Shown here in pieces: positions 28,644 to 35,610 of a stretch of DNA of 36,834 nt (position 1 is its first letter; each line of letters begins with the position of its first letter). The stretch is from the IMG/VR virus record IMGVR_UViG_3300027782_000008, positions 1 through 36,834 of that record; one strand, written 5' to 3'. Made by a program: the position numbers and the translations under genes. Source of the DNA: a virus. The notes beneath the pieces are model-generated. The model searched no databases, was not told where the DNA came from, and was given only the letters and a program-made list of their open reading frames with translations.

Positions 28644-30012
28644 TGGCGACAGGTGCAACCAATACAGGTGCTTGCTCTAATATATTTGCCTGTTCATCTT
28701 CAAACGTCACCTCTGCGGCTATCAATTCACCTTGTTGTAGGTTATTGAATAACGTCATGCTTGATATGCCTCCGGCTTGCCAAGCCCCGACTAACGCCTG
28801 TAATTCTTGCGGTGTCATCTTGGCAGGGAGATAATCAGTATTGAGCTTGATGGCAACCTCTGGCAAGCCTGCCCATTGGTGCATGAATGAACAAGCCCTT
28901 GATAATACTTTACCGACTCTATCCGATAATTGCGCCAATACACTAAACTCGCCCGTACTGCGTAGGCTTGCCCCTGTCGCTGTCTCTGCGGTTACGCTGT
29001 CACTGAGCATCTTTGCGCCTAACGATGCCATTTGTTTTTCTTTTAGTTCAAGACGTCTTTCCAGTGACCCTAGGCCTTGACCCGAAAACTCCAGATACTG
29101 TGCTTTCGCTTGTGGATCTGGAAACACCCAAGCAGAAACGCCACCCACCGATAAAGTCACGCCATCCGGTAGCTGCACACCGGCCAGCCAAGGCTGCGGG
29201 ATGCCTGTGTAATGACAGCCATTTTCTAGGTCAGCGGTTGTCATGTAGTGACTGATATTCAAGTCCACCAAATCAATCAGCAAGGGCAATTCGTCAGCAT
29301 CACCTAAAAAGTAGAATGGTATTTCCTTGAGATTAGCGCCATTCATCAACGGGTAAATGTCATCACCGACTTGAACAAAGTATTTATCTTTTTCGATAAA
29401 CTTACGCTGCCGGTAGTTACCCATGTCGTCCAAGTCCAGCACCCGATAAAAACACTGTTCTTCGCCCTCAAACTCTGACTTGGCTATGTATTCGTCTTCT
29501 TCAAGTATTAGCTGTGTGATTCGCTTACCGTCTTTACGCCAGTTAATCACTGAGTCGGCATCGAATAACGCTAGATATGGACGTGCGCCTAATGCCTGAG
29601 CCTGTGCGAGTGTGACTGCTTGAGCCATTGGTGAATGTTCGACCAGTATTCCGCCAAAGCCAGTGACTAAGACTTCCTCTAATACTTCCCCAGCAAACTC
29701 AGTCAAGCTGCAACCATGGCCGGTTACATCGTCCAAGTAAGGTGATGGATTATCAACACTCGGCGGCACTCGCATTATCATACCGGCGAAAGCGTCAACC
29801 GTTCGACTCATTGCTCCATAAAATACAGCGCGTCTTTTATAGGCTTGATATTCTGAATTACTTTGACCGGATAACTCAGGTAAATAAGTTCGACCCGCTT
29901 CGTGGATTGCTGTCTGTCCTTCGCGTGCATCCTCGCATTTATTCCAGATAGACAGCATGTATTCACTTTCTAGGTGGCGTTTGTTGATATTCTTGGCGGT
30001 TTCACCGTTCAT
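28630..30012 (-). CDS. Portal protein (DUF4055)
   Basis: A 460-residue protein immediately after TerL. The sequence (REGQTAIHEAGRTYLPELSG, then YKRRAVFYGAMSRTVDAFAG, then EVLVTGFGGILVEHSP, then a long C-terminal helix region KEKQMASLGAKMLSD) matches DUF4055, a portal family found with P22-like coats. It forms the dodecameric ring at the packaging vertex. The end overlaps the start of the MuF gene. Confidence 0.83.
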   Translation of the reverse strand: MNGETAKNINKRHLESEYMLSIWNKCEDAREGQTAIHEAGRTYLPELSGQSNSEYQAYKRRAVFYGAMSRTVDAFAGMIMRVPPSVDNPSPYLDDVTGHGCSLTEFAGEVLEEVLVTGFGGILVEHSPMAQAVTLAQAQALGARPYLALFDADSVINWRKDGKRITQLILEEDEYIAKSEFEGEEQCFYRVLDLDDMGNYRQRKFIEKDKYFVQVGDDIYPLMNGANLKEIPFYFLGDADELPLLIDLVDLNISHYMTTADLENGCHYTGIPQPWLAGVQLPDGVTLSVGGVSAWVFPDPQAKAQYLEFSGQGLGSLERRLELKEKQMASLGAKMLSDSVTAETATGASLRSTGEFSVLAQLSDRVGKVLSRACSFMHQWAGLPEVAIKLNTDYLPAKMTPQELQALVGAWQAGGISSMTLFNNLQQGELIAAEVTFEDEQANILEQAPVLVAPVANAVK

Positions 30013-30014
30013 AT

Positions 30015-31280
30015 TTATATTCCTAAAATCTTTAATGATTGATATGGTCGAATGACTGGAAACTCGTATGCTATCGGGTAGCCTGATGCGTCGTTTTGGT
30101 GGTCGAACCCACTCTTTTTATCAGGCTCGCCATTTTTATCGTATGCTTGTTGCTCAAAATTACTGGCCATCGTTTGGCATAATTTAGAGTTAATAAATAA
30201 CTTCCCATCTTCAAACTGCTTATTAACAGATAGTATTCGGTCTTTAACGAATGGATTAGTTGACTTAACCCTAACCTCAAACCCTGCTTGTCTCAGTAGT
30301 GCAATATCTGACACGCTGGCATTGACTGATTTTCTTGATCCACCAGATGCGTCTGGGTAGATAATTATTCGATTGTTTGGCCATCGTTCTTTAATGACAT
30401 TTATCATTGATGGCGTATCAAATACATCATGTAGTTCTGACACACCATGCCAGCCAGTAGATCGCTGAACATAGATGCTTGCAGCCATTTTTCCGACGTT
30501 AAAATCAAGGCCGATAAACAAAGACTCTTTACCCTGTATTGTTTCTAAAGATTCGCACCGCTGACGATTGTATGACCGATAAACTGTGCCGGTAGTTAAA
30601 TTACAGAACTTGCCATCAATGTAAGCGTCAATTAATTCGGCTGGATAGGTATCAATTAATGATTGTATATATCCGTCAGGTAGGTTTTTAGCGTTAGCTC
30701 TTGTCGATGCTTGGATTAATCCATAAAGACTTGATAGGTTTGGCTTGTTGGCTAACTCTGCAACAAATAACCTATGCGTCTCCCTAAATCCCTCGGGTGT
30801 AGTCGTTACATCGGCGCCATTAGTTGCACCTTGCCAACGCAGACGAGCAATGATCTTTCGCCATGCTTGCTGTGCTTTCTTTGGGTCCAATACATCAAGC
30901 TCATCAACGAGAGCATGGCCAATTTTGAATCCAACAATAGTTTGCGGTCGCTCCATACTTCGACAAATCGTTGTTCCTCGATATTTACGCCCACTATAAA
31001 AATGTACTTCCTTGTTTGATTCCATAATGTCAACGCTCAAGCCTAAACCATTGGCGACTTCTTCAATCGTTGGAAAGAAAATATCGCGTATATGCGGATA
31101 AGTGGGTGCAAAATAACCTTGATTAATACCCGGATTGCTCCATATTCTTGCGCACATTGCAGAAGAACCAGCCCACGTCTTTCCGCTTCCATAACCACCA
31201 ACATAGGCTTTAAATTTATGTGGCAATTGAATAAACTCTGATTGCTGAATATTGAGAGCCGGTGAATTACTCGCTTGCAT
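30015..31280 (-). CDS. terL: Terminase large subunit
   Basis: A 421-residue protein from ATG at 31280 (AGGG upstream); the frame also opens at TTG 31286. ATPase: Walker A GGYGSGKT at about 28-35 and Walker B HALVDELD. Nuclease: acidic residues in FIGLDFNVGKM and IIIYPDASGG. It overlaps TerS by 14 bases. Circular permutation of the assembly is compatible with headful packaging, though the packaging type cannot be read directly. Confidence 0.92.
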   Translation of the reverse strand: MQASNSPALNIQQSEFIQLPHKFKAYVGGYGSGKTWAGSSAMCARIWSNPGINQGYFAPTYPHIRDIFFPTIEEVANGLGLSVDIMESNKEVHFYSGRKYRGTTICRSMERPQTIVGFKIGHALVDELDVLDPKKAQQAWRKIIARLRWQGATNGADVTTTPEGFRETHRLFVAELANKPNLSSLYGLIQASTRANAKNLPDGYIQSLIDTYPAELIDAYIDGKFCNLTTGTVYRSYNRQRCESLETIQGKESLFIGLDFNVGKMAASIYVQRSTGWHGVSELHDVFDTPSMINVIKERWPNNRIIIYPDASGGSRKSVNASVSDIALLRQAGFEVRVKSTNPFVKDRILSVNKQFEDGKLFINSKLCQTMASNFEQQAYDKNGEPDKKSGFDHQNDASGYPIAYEFPVIRPYQSLKILGI

Positions 31281-31800
31281 CGACAACCCTAAACACTATT
31301 TGTTTTGGTTCTGGCGGCTCATCATCGTTCTTATTTATATCTTCGATGGTCTTTTTATTGGCATTAAGCAGATTCATACCGATAGTGCTTGAATCATTTG
31401 CCAGCTTTGTTAAGATCGCTATGTTTTGAAGCGCATCTGTTGACTGGCTTGGATTAACCTCGTCTATCTTATCAACCTGGTCATTTGCCATTCCTGATAA
31501 TCTATGCGCGGTCATTGCTCCATACTTTCCAGCACCTGCTAAATGACTTGATATTGCTTTTAATTCATCTGCTAAGGTTCGCGCACTGATTTGCGAACTA
31601 ATAGGCAATGATGACAGCGCTTCTTCTGCTTTAACTAATTGATTAGCAACTTTTTTTATTTCTTTAGTTTGCGAACCAAACCTTTTTCTTATTGCTGTCT
31701 CTGAGATGCCAAATTCACGAGCTAAAGAACGCCCTTTCTCCCCTGCAAGTAAGCGTAATCTTATTGCTTCCCACTGTTTTGGGGTGAGTGGTGATGCCAT
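31267..31800 (-). CDS. terS: Terminase small subunit
   Basis: A 177-residue protein. The N-terminal HTH (TPKQWEAIRLRLLAGEKGRSLAREFGISETAIRKRFG) would recognise the packaging site. A central helical oligomerisation region (KVANQLVKAEEALSSLP, then LADELKAISSHLAGAG) precedes an acidic tail (NKNDDEPPEP). It overlaps TerL, as usual for the pair. Confidence 0.83.
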   Translation of the reverse strand: MASPLTPKQWEAIRLRLLAGEKGRSLAREFGISETAIRKRFGSQTKEIKKVANQLVKAEEALSSLPISSQISARTLADELKAISSHLAGAGKYGAMTAHRLSGMANDQVDKIDEVNPSQSTDALQNIAILTKLANDSSTIGMNLLNANKKTIEDINKNDDEPPEPKQIVFRVVDASE

Positions 31801-31801
31801 A

Positions 31802-32005
31802 TTATTTCTTAACGATGACCCGATGATTCAACCACTGGAAAACCAGATTAGTGGTAAACGTCAACATACCCAAGACCACACCGAAAGCCGCTGCATGGCT
31901 GTCTAGCACGCTTAACCAATCACCTGCCACTAATCCTCCGCTTATTGTGTAGGTGCTGGTCTGTAAGACTGATGCGACTTTTTCGATATGTTCTGAATAC
32001 GCCAT
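31802..32005 (-). CDS. Holin-like small membrane protein
   Basis: A 67-residue protein. It has two hydrophobic segments (TISGGLVAGDWLSVL and AAFGVVLGMLTFTTNLVFQWL) and a basic C-terminus (NHRVIVKK), a class II-like holin layout. It would permeabilise the inner membrane for the lysozyme. A second candidate lies at 32330-32515, so one may be an antiholin. Confidence 0.62.
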   Translation of the reverse strand: MAYSEHIEKVASVLQTSTYTISGGLVAGDWLSVLDSHAAAFGVVLGMLTFTTNLVFQWLNHRVIVKK

Positions 32006-32235
32006 TACAATCCCTTAACCCAGAGTGTGGCCAATTCAATCGCTACGTTTAGAATCAATGCGGTTGCGTCACCGGCTATAATATGCAAATCATGAAAGAC
32101 TGCTGCCCGTTTCTCTGGACCCGTGAGTTTATTATCGCCATTGATCGTTGATACTAAGTGCCTGGCATCTGTCCACAACTTGCCGCCTAGAATTAGCGCC
32201 GAGAAATTACTGATAACTATATTTTTTACGTTCAT
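32005..32235 (-). CDS. Hypothetical protein in the lysis module
   Basis: A 76-residue protein whose stop shares bases with the next start (TAATG). Amphipathic N-terminus (NIVISNFSALILGGKLWTDA), a charged middle with a VFHDLHIIAGDATALIL stretch and a hydrophobic C-terminal helix. A lysis accessory role is likely from context; no family recognised. Confidence 0.58.
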   Translation of the reverse strand: MNVKNIVISNFSALILGGKLWTDARHLVSTINGDNKLTGPEKRAAVFHDLHIIAGDATALILNVAIELATLWVKGL

Positions 32236-32421
32236 TCATTCCACCTTGCAGGATAGGACGGCTTGACCACCGTCAATAATGTTTGTTGTCCAGCCAATAG
32301 GCTCGATTGCTTTTGGTAGCACTTCACATTTATTTATCATGGTGCAGTTTGTCAGGAGTAACGACACCCACAGCACCACTAAGAGCCATGCCCAAAGCGA
32401 TAATAGATTCTGCTTGCTCAC
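32236..32421 (-). CDS. Putative small lipoprotein / outer spanin candidate
   Basis: A 61-residue frame starting with GTG at 32421 inside the preceding holin-like gene. A signal-like hydrophobic stretch (LLSLWAWLLVVLWVSLLL) ends at a possible lipobox LTNC with Cys26; asparagine before Cys is unusual. Nested position in a lysis cassette resembles Rz1-type genes, but there is no Pro-rich tail and no recognisable inner spanin. Confidence 0.45.
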   Translation of the reverse strand: MSKQNLLSLWAWLLVVLWVSLLLTNCTMINKCEVLPKAIEPIGWTTNIIDGGQAVLSCKVE

Positions 32422-32515
32422 CTTTAAATGCGACTAGACCAAAGCTTGTAGCCACCCAGATAGCGGCACGCCATGAGGACGGCTCTTGTAGTCGTGCAAA
32501 AAAATACTCTTTCAT
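32330..32515 (-). CDS. Holin-like protein
   Basis: A 61-residue protein, ATGA-coupled to the lysozyme gene. MKEYFFARLQEPSSWRAAIWVATSFGLVAF, then EQAESIIALGMALSGAVGVVTPDK is the pattern of a widespread small phage holin-like family with two hydrophobic helices and a TPDK end. It probably forms the lethal membrane lesion or regulates it. Confidence 0.7.
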   Translation of the reverse strand: MKEYFFARLQEPSSWRAAIWVATSFGLVAFKGEQAESIIALGMALSGAVGVVTPDKLHHDK

Positions 32516-32973
32516 GCTGCATAAACTCCAGTAATCATCTGTGTGGCTAATTCTTGTGCGCGTTCACCAACGTCATCTTTCCATTTGCTATTGAGCATTT
32601 CAGCAGCGGCTTTTTGGTAGTCTTTCTTTTCGAGGGCAAGAATCATTTTCTTGAATTTGAGCAGGCCAACCAGACCTAAGTTGTAGGTCATGTTGATGAG
32701 AATATCTTGGCGGACGGTATTGATGCGGTTAATGACTGGCAGGGCTTCTTCGAGTTGGTCGGTTATCTTTGCAATCATTAGCTTTAGGAGTCGTTCGGCT
32801 TCATGTTTACCGATACCGTGCATTTGATTGTAATTTATTTCTAACGTTGATAACCGTAACGGGTTGGCGGTTAAATTGTAACCATAACCTATCGTCAGCT
32901 TCCCTGCTGTACAGCGGTAACTCTGCTGTCTATAGCCTTCATGCCGCTTTATCTGTTCGATTAATTGATCCAT
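32512..32973 (-). CDS. GH24 lysozyme (endolysin)
   Basis: A 153-residue T4-type lysozyme. The catalytic triad positions are E12 (RHEG), C21 (YRCTAGK) and T27 (LTIGYGY), the E-8-C/D-5-T motif in which Cys replaces Asp of T4. The C-terminal lobe has NMTYNLGLVGLLKFKKM. There is no clear signal peptide, so release depends on the holin. ATG at 32973 lies about 20 bases after the predicted late transcription start. Confidence 0.9.
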   Translation of the reverse strand: MDQLIEQIKRHEGYRQQSYRCTAGKLTIGYGYNLTANPLRLSTLEINYNQMHGIGKHEAERLLKLMIAKITDQLEEALPVINRINTVRQDILINMTYNLGLVGLLKFKKMILALEKKDYQKAAAEMLNSKWKDDVGERAQELATQMITGVYAA

Positions 32974-32999
32974 AACCACACCCAAAATAATTTGGGTTG

Positions 33000-33028
33000 A
33001 TTATACCATATTTGCAATTATTGCAATA
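33000..33028 (-). promoter_or_regulatory. Late promoter before the lysis-packaging operon
   Basis: Minus strand: TATTGCAA, TTGCAA, then TATG-G-TATAAT (33005-33000), an extended -10 with a 15-bp spacer from TTGCAA. It matches 25 of 29 bases of the promoter at 26150-26178. The transcript would begin near 32993 with a CCCAAA/TTTGGG hairpin at its 5' end just before the lysozyme start. Confidence 0.75.
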
Positions 33029-33035
33029 TTTTCAA

Positions 33036-33212
33036 TTATCGCTGGTGTTCCGGCGCGATTGATAATAGCGGCTGTTCTAGCTTGCAATCGATGCACACCC
33101 GCTTATTGAGCGAGTAATAGACCGCCCAGTGCGTATGCTGACAGTTAGCTACACGAATGGGCGCACTAAACAGATTGATAGGTGGTAAGTAGAAATCAGC
33201 CCAAGAAATCAT
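33036..33212 (-). CDS. Small Cys/His protein
   Basis: A 58-residue protein whose ATG overlaps the DUF3310 stop (ATGA). A possible zinc site is formed by NCQHTH and CIDC. The N-terminus is aromatic (ISWADFYLPPINLF). It fills the gap between DUF3310 and the late promoter. No family recognised. Confidence 0.55.
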   Translation of the reverse strand: MISWADFYLPPINLFSAPIRVANCQHTHWAVYYSLNKRVCIDCKLEQPLLSIAPEHQR

Positions 33213-33415
33213 TTAAAAGCGTTTTGTATTTCTCGATCCAGATACCAGCGGGCTTTTTCAAGATCCTCTGTGCGCTTACCTTTGTGATCTGCCCGGCTAA
33301 CGTACTTGATGACATTAGCGAGGTTATAACCCAACGCTTTGGCTTCAATAAAGTCGATGGTTTCAATGCCGCCAACTACATAGTGGCTAGGGTTGTTAAT
33401 AATATCGTTAGTCAT
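33209..33415 (-). CDS. DUF3310 (SaV-like) small protein
   Basis: A 68-residue protein from ATG at 33415 (GGAGAA upstream). NPSHYVVGGIETIDFIEAKALGYNLANVIKYVSRADHKG, then EDLEKARWYLDREI is the DUF3310 signature. These phage proteins are loosely called nucleotide-kinase-like; they are small and helical, and their activity is not established. It is coupled at both ends to small genes. Confidence 0.85.
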   Translation of the reverse strand: MTNDIINNPSHYVVGGIETIDFIEAKALGYNLANVIKYVSRADHKGKRTEDLEKARWYLDREIQNAFK

Positions 33416-33518
33416 GATGCGTCGTTCTCCATAAATCAAATAAAATTGCAGGGCTTGCGATAATCAATACAATCATGAGTAAAAACCGGATGATTAGCAT
33501 TTCAATAAAATTCTTCAT
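33408..33518 (-). CDS. 36-residue membrane peptide
   Basis: The frame starts at an ATGA overlap with the preceding tiny gene and ends eight bases inside the DUF3310 gene. It is one hydrophobic helix (MLIIRFLLMIVLIIASPAIL) with a polar tail. The overlap chain and hydrophobic content support it; no homologue is recognised. Confidence 0.45.
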   Translation of the reverse strand: MKNFIEMLIIRFLLMIVLIIASPAILFDLWRTTHHD

Positions 33519-33601
33519 TTCCACCACCACCACGACTCAAATACACATAATAAAAAAATGGCCACACAGCCATAAAACGGTAGATAAAATAAATCAGCCA
33601 T
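33515..33601 (-). CDS. 28-residue Trp-rich membrane peptide
   Basis: The ATG at 33601 overlaps the metallophosphoesterase stop, with GGAG about nine bases upstream. The product has a hydrophobic core (FYGCVAIFLLCVF) ending in four tryptophans and a lysine. The stop overlaps the next start (ATGA). It may be a small membrane-active peptide of the late operon. Confidence 0.42.
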   Translation of the reverse strand: MADLFYLPFYGCVAIFLLCVFESWWWWK

Positions 33602-34769
33602 CTCTTATATCTCCAAGCATTTTTGGGTTAATAATGTGCCTGCCCACTTCGCCGTAGTCTTTGTGCAAAATGATTGCCTTCATATCTCGACCCGACCGAT
33701 AACCGGCATTAGCTGCATACGCGTCAACGGGCGCTAATACCCTGAATGATTCGCACTTTACCCCTGCAAATTCTTTCACGCTGTCATGATGAATGTGTCC
33801 GGTCCACCAATATCGGTAGTCAGTCTCGCCCCAGTCTTTTTGCCGGTCAGTCGCCATTATCATCGGCAGCTTGTCGTGCTTTACCTTGTCACCGTGATGT
33901 GTGCCAACCAAGCACTTACCAAAGCGCCAATAATGAAAATGTGAGGGTGAGCGGTCAATGGTTACGCGCGGTTCGTCCTCATAAATATTGTGCATACACT
34001 CCATGAGAAAAACCGAGCTTGATGTATCATGGTTGCCAATCTCAATAATAACGTGCAATTTTTCATGTTTAGCTAAACAGGCACGAATCATATAACGCAG
34101 AGTTTTGATGGCTGCCCTTACCATCTTAGGAAAGCGCCCATCTGCATCCAGTAAGTTTCTGTGTGCGGGCGTGACAGCATCAAAGCTGTCGTAGTGCATG
34201 AAATCGCCCAAGATAACGATCAAGCCATCTTTACAAGCCGGTGCTGCATTGATTAAATAATTGATTGAGCCTTTCAGTAATTTCTTACCGATTGATAAGC
34301 TGTAATCCTCGCCAGTTTCTTCGTGCCAGGACAACATCCCAAAATGATGATCCCCGACCGGATAACATGCTGCCAGATTATCATCGGTATAGCTTGGACA
34401 TGGTATCGGCGCTTCTTTCGGTAAATCCTCCGCTAGAGCTGCCAGCGCTTCTCTAAATATTTCTTCTTGACGCTCTTTATCAGCGTTTGATTTTACCCAT
34501 TGAATCTTAGCTTCACCTGTCTGCATATCGTATAAAGTAGATGTGCCTTTTAACTTGAAGCCATCCGGCACAGGATGTTTTAAATCATGCTCTGGCGACC
34601 ATCCTTGTTGCGCCGCTTTTAATTTCAGGGTTCTAACTTGGTCGTATAATGTTGATCGAGGTATGCCCAGCTTATCAGCCGCTTTTAATTGATTACCTTC
34701 TGATTTAATTGCCTCTAAAATAACTTTCTGTCGATCTGTTGCGTAATTCGATAAGGCTTCAATGTCCAT
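33594..34769 (-). CDS. HTH-metallophosphoesterase fusion
   Basis: A 391-residue protein. Residues 10-60 form a Fis-like HTH (LKAADKLGIPRSTLYDQVRTLK). A linker is followed by a calcineurin-like phosphoesterase: VGDHHFG, LGDFMHYDS, EIGNHDTSSS, THHGDK and TGHIHHDS supply the Asp, Asn and His metal ligands. Such proteins recur in phages but the substrate is unknown; cyclic nucleotides, DNA ends or RNA caps are possible. The HTH hints that it acts on or near DNA. Confidence 0.83.
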   Translation of the reverse strand: MDIEALSNYATDRQKVILEAIKSEGNQLKAADKLGIPRSTLYDQVRTLKLKAAQQGWSPEHDLKHPVPDGFKLKGTSTLYDMQTGEAKIQWVKSNADKERQEEIFREALAALAEDLPKEAPIPCPSYTDDNLAACYPVGDHHFGMLSWHEETGEDYSLSIGKKLLKGSINYLINAAPACKDGLIVILGDFMHYDSFDAVTPAHRNLLDADGRFPKMVRAAIKTLRYMIRACLAKHEKLHVIIEIGNHDTSSSVFLMECMHNIYEDEPRVTIDRSPSHFHYWRFGKCLVGTHHGDKVKHDKLPMIMATDRQKDWGETDYRYWWTGHIHHDSVKEFAGVKCESFRVLAPVDAYAANAGYRSGRDMKAIILHKDYGEVGRHIINPKMLGDIRDG

Positions 34770-34796
34770 ACTATTCCCAATAAGGTTGTTATAAAA

Positions 34797-34979
34797 TTAG
34801 CAATCCACAAAAATTAAGTTTGTCAGCAATTCTCGTATTGTTAAGCCAGAGCAGTGACCTTCTCCATCATGGTCAAACAACCACCACCGACCAAATTCCT
34901 TGCTAAAGTAATAGCCTTGCTCTAATCGTGTTTCGAGCAACTCAAACACAGGGTATAAGTCATCGGTTTTTTTAGCCAT
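34797..34979 (-). CDS. Small hypothetical protein
   Basis: A 60-residue protein whose ATG shares a base with the RusA stop (TAATG). The sequence (LYPVFELLETRLEQGYYFSKEFGRWWLFDHDGEGH) is aromatic and acidic. Coupled to RusA, so perhaps a replication/recombination accessory. Not recognised. Confidence 0.6.
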   Translation of the reverse strand: MAKKTDDLYPVFELLETRLEQGYYFSKEFGRWWLFDHDGEGHCSGLTIRELLTNLIFVDC

Positions 34980-35344
34980 TAAACAATCTCTCTAATTTGC
35001 ACCAGCATTTTCCCGCCTGGTATTTTTTCGCATCGAGTCACGCTTAACTGATCGACTTGTTCATCATCCAGCCATACCCCTGCGTGTGTTAACGCATCCA
35101 AGCAACTCTTAATACGATTATCAATGTCATACTTCCTCAGCGTAGGCGCATACAAAGCAATATCGACCATTACCCGACCTGTTAGCGTGTTTAAGCCGAT
35201 TTCTTTAATTAGCCTATTTACGGCCTGCTTAAACTCTGTTCCTTCCTTGCTGATATAAATTTGCGCCCTTCTTCCTATTACTCGATGCTTCCAGTAGTGG
35301 TTGATTGATGGCGGCCAAGGTAGCGTTAATGTTGTTATGTTCAT
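34979..35344 (-). CDS. rusA: RusA-like Holliday junction resolvase
   Basis: A 121-residue protein, the normal RusA length. ATG at 35344 is chosen because the family starts with the LPWPPSINHYWKH motif here; the open frame back to 35530 is repeat DNA. The catalytic acidic residues of RusA fit DIALYAP and KYDIDNRIKSCLDALTHAGVWLDDEQV. It resolves branched DNA before packaging. The adjacent origin-like region and Prim-Pol make a second replication cluster. Confidence 0.87.
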   Translation of the reverse strand: MNITTLTLPWPPSINHYWKHRVIGRRAQIYISKEGTEFKQAVNRLIKEIGLNTLTGRVMVDIALYAPTLRKYDIDNRIKSCLDALTHAGVWLDDEQVDQLSVTRCEKIPGGKMLVQIREIV

Positions 35345-35610
35345 AATTTTTAATTGACATGAATTGACATGAATTGACATGAATTGGCAGACTTTCAATG
35401 TCAATTTAACCTGTTGATTAATATAATAAATACACATATATATATTGAATTGGCAAATATATAGAGATACATACCTATATTTAGGTATTACAAGGTATGT
35501 ATCGGAAGCCTTGCCAATTTGCCAATTCACCTATTTTCTTTTTAAAATCATCATGTTAAATTGACATTTTTAATTGTCAATTCATGTCAATTCATCATTT
35601 AATTGACTAT
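35345..35610. other. Candidate replication origin with iterons and nested palindromes
   Basis: AT-rich. Three perfect tandem copies of AATTGACATG (35352-35381) plus a degenerate fourth lie on the left; inverted copies within 35575-35594 lie on the right. Between them are nested inverted pairs: 14 bp (35397-35410 with 35555-35568), 12 bp (35447-35458 with 35517-35528), 11 bp GATACATACCT (35466-35476 with 35493-35503), and a short ACCTA/TAGGT cruciform at 35473-35486. It lies beside Prim-Pol and RusA. A regulatory region of the same genes is the alternative. Confidence 0.62.

Noticed and set aside
35352-35391. CRISPR-like array
   Set aside because: The 10-bp units are directly adjacent with no spacers and no cas genes occur; iterons fit better.
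35345-35530. Longer RusA starting at 35530
   Set aside because: The extension encodes repeat-derived, Tyr/Ile-rich sequence, and the family begins at the LPWPPS motif a few residues after ATG 35344.
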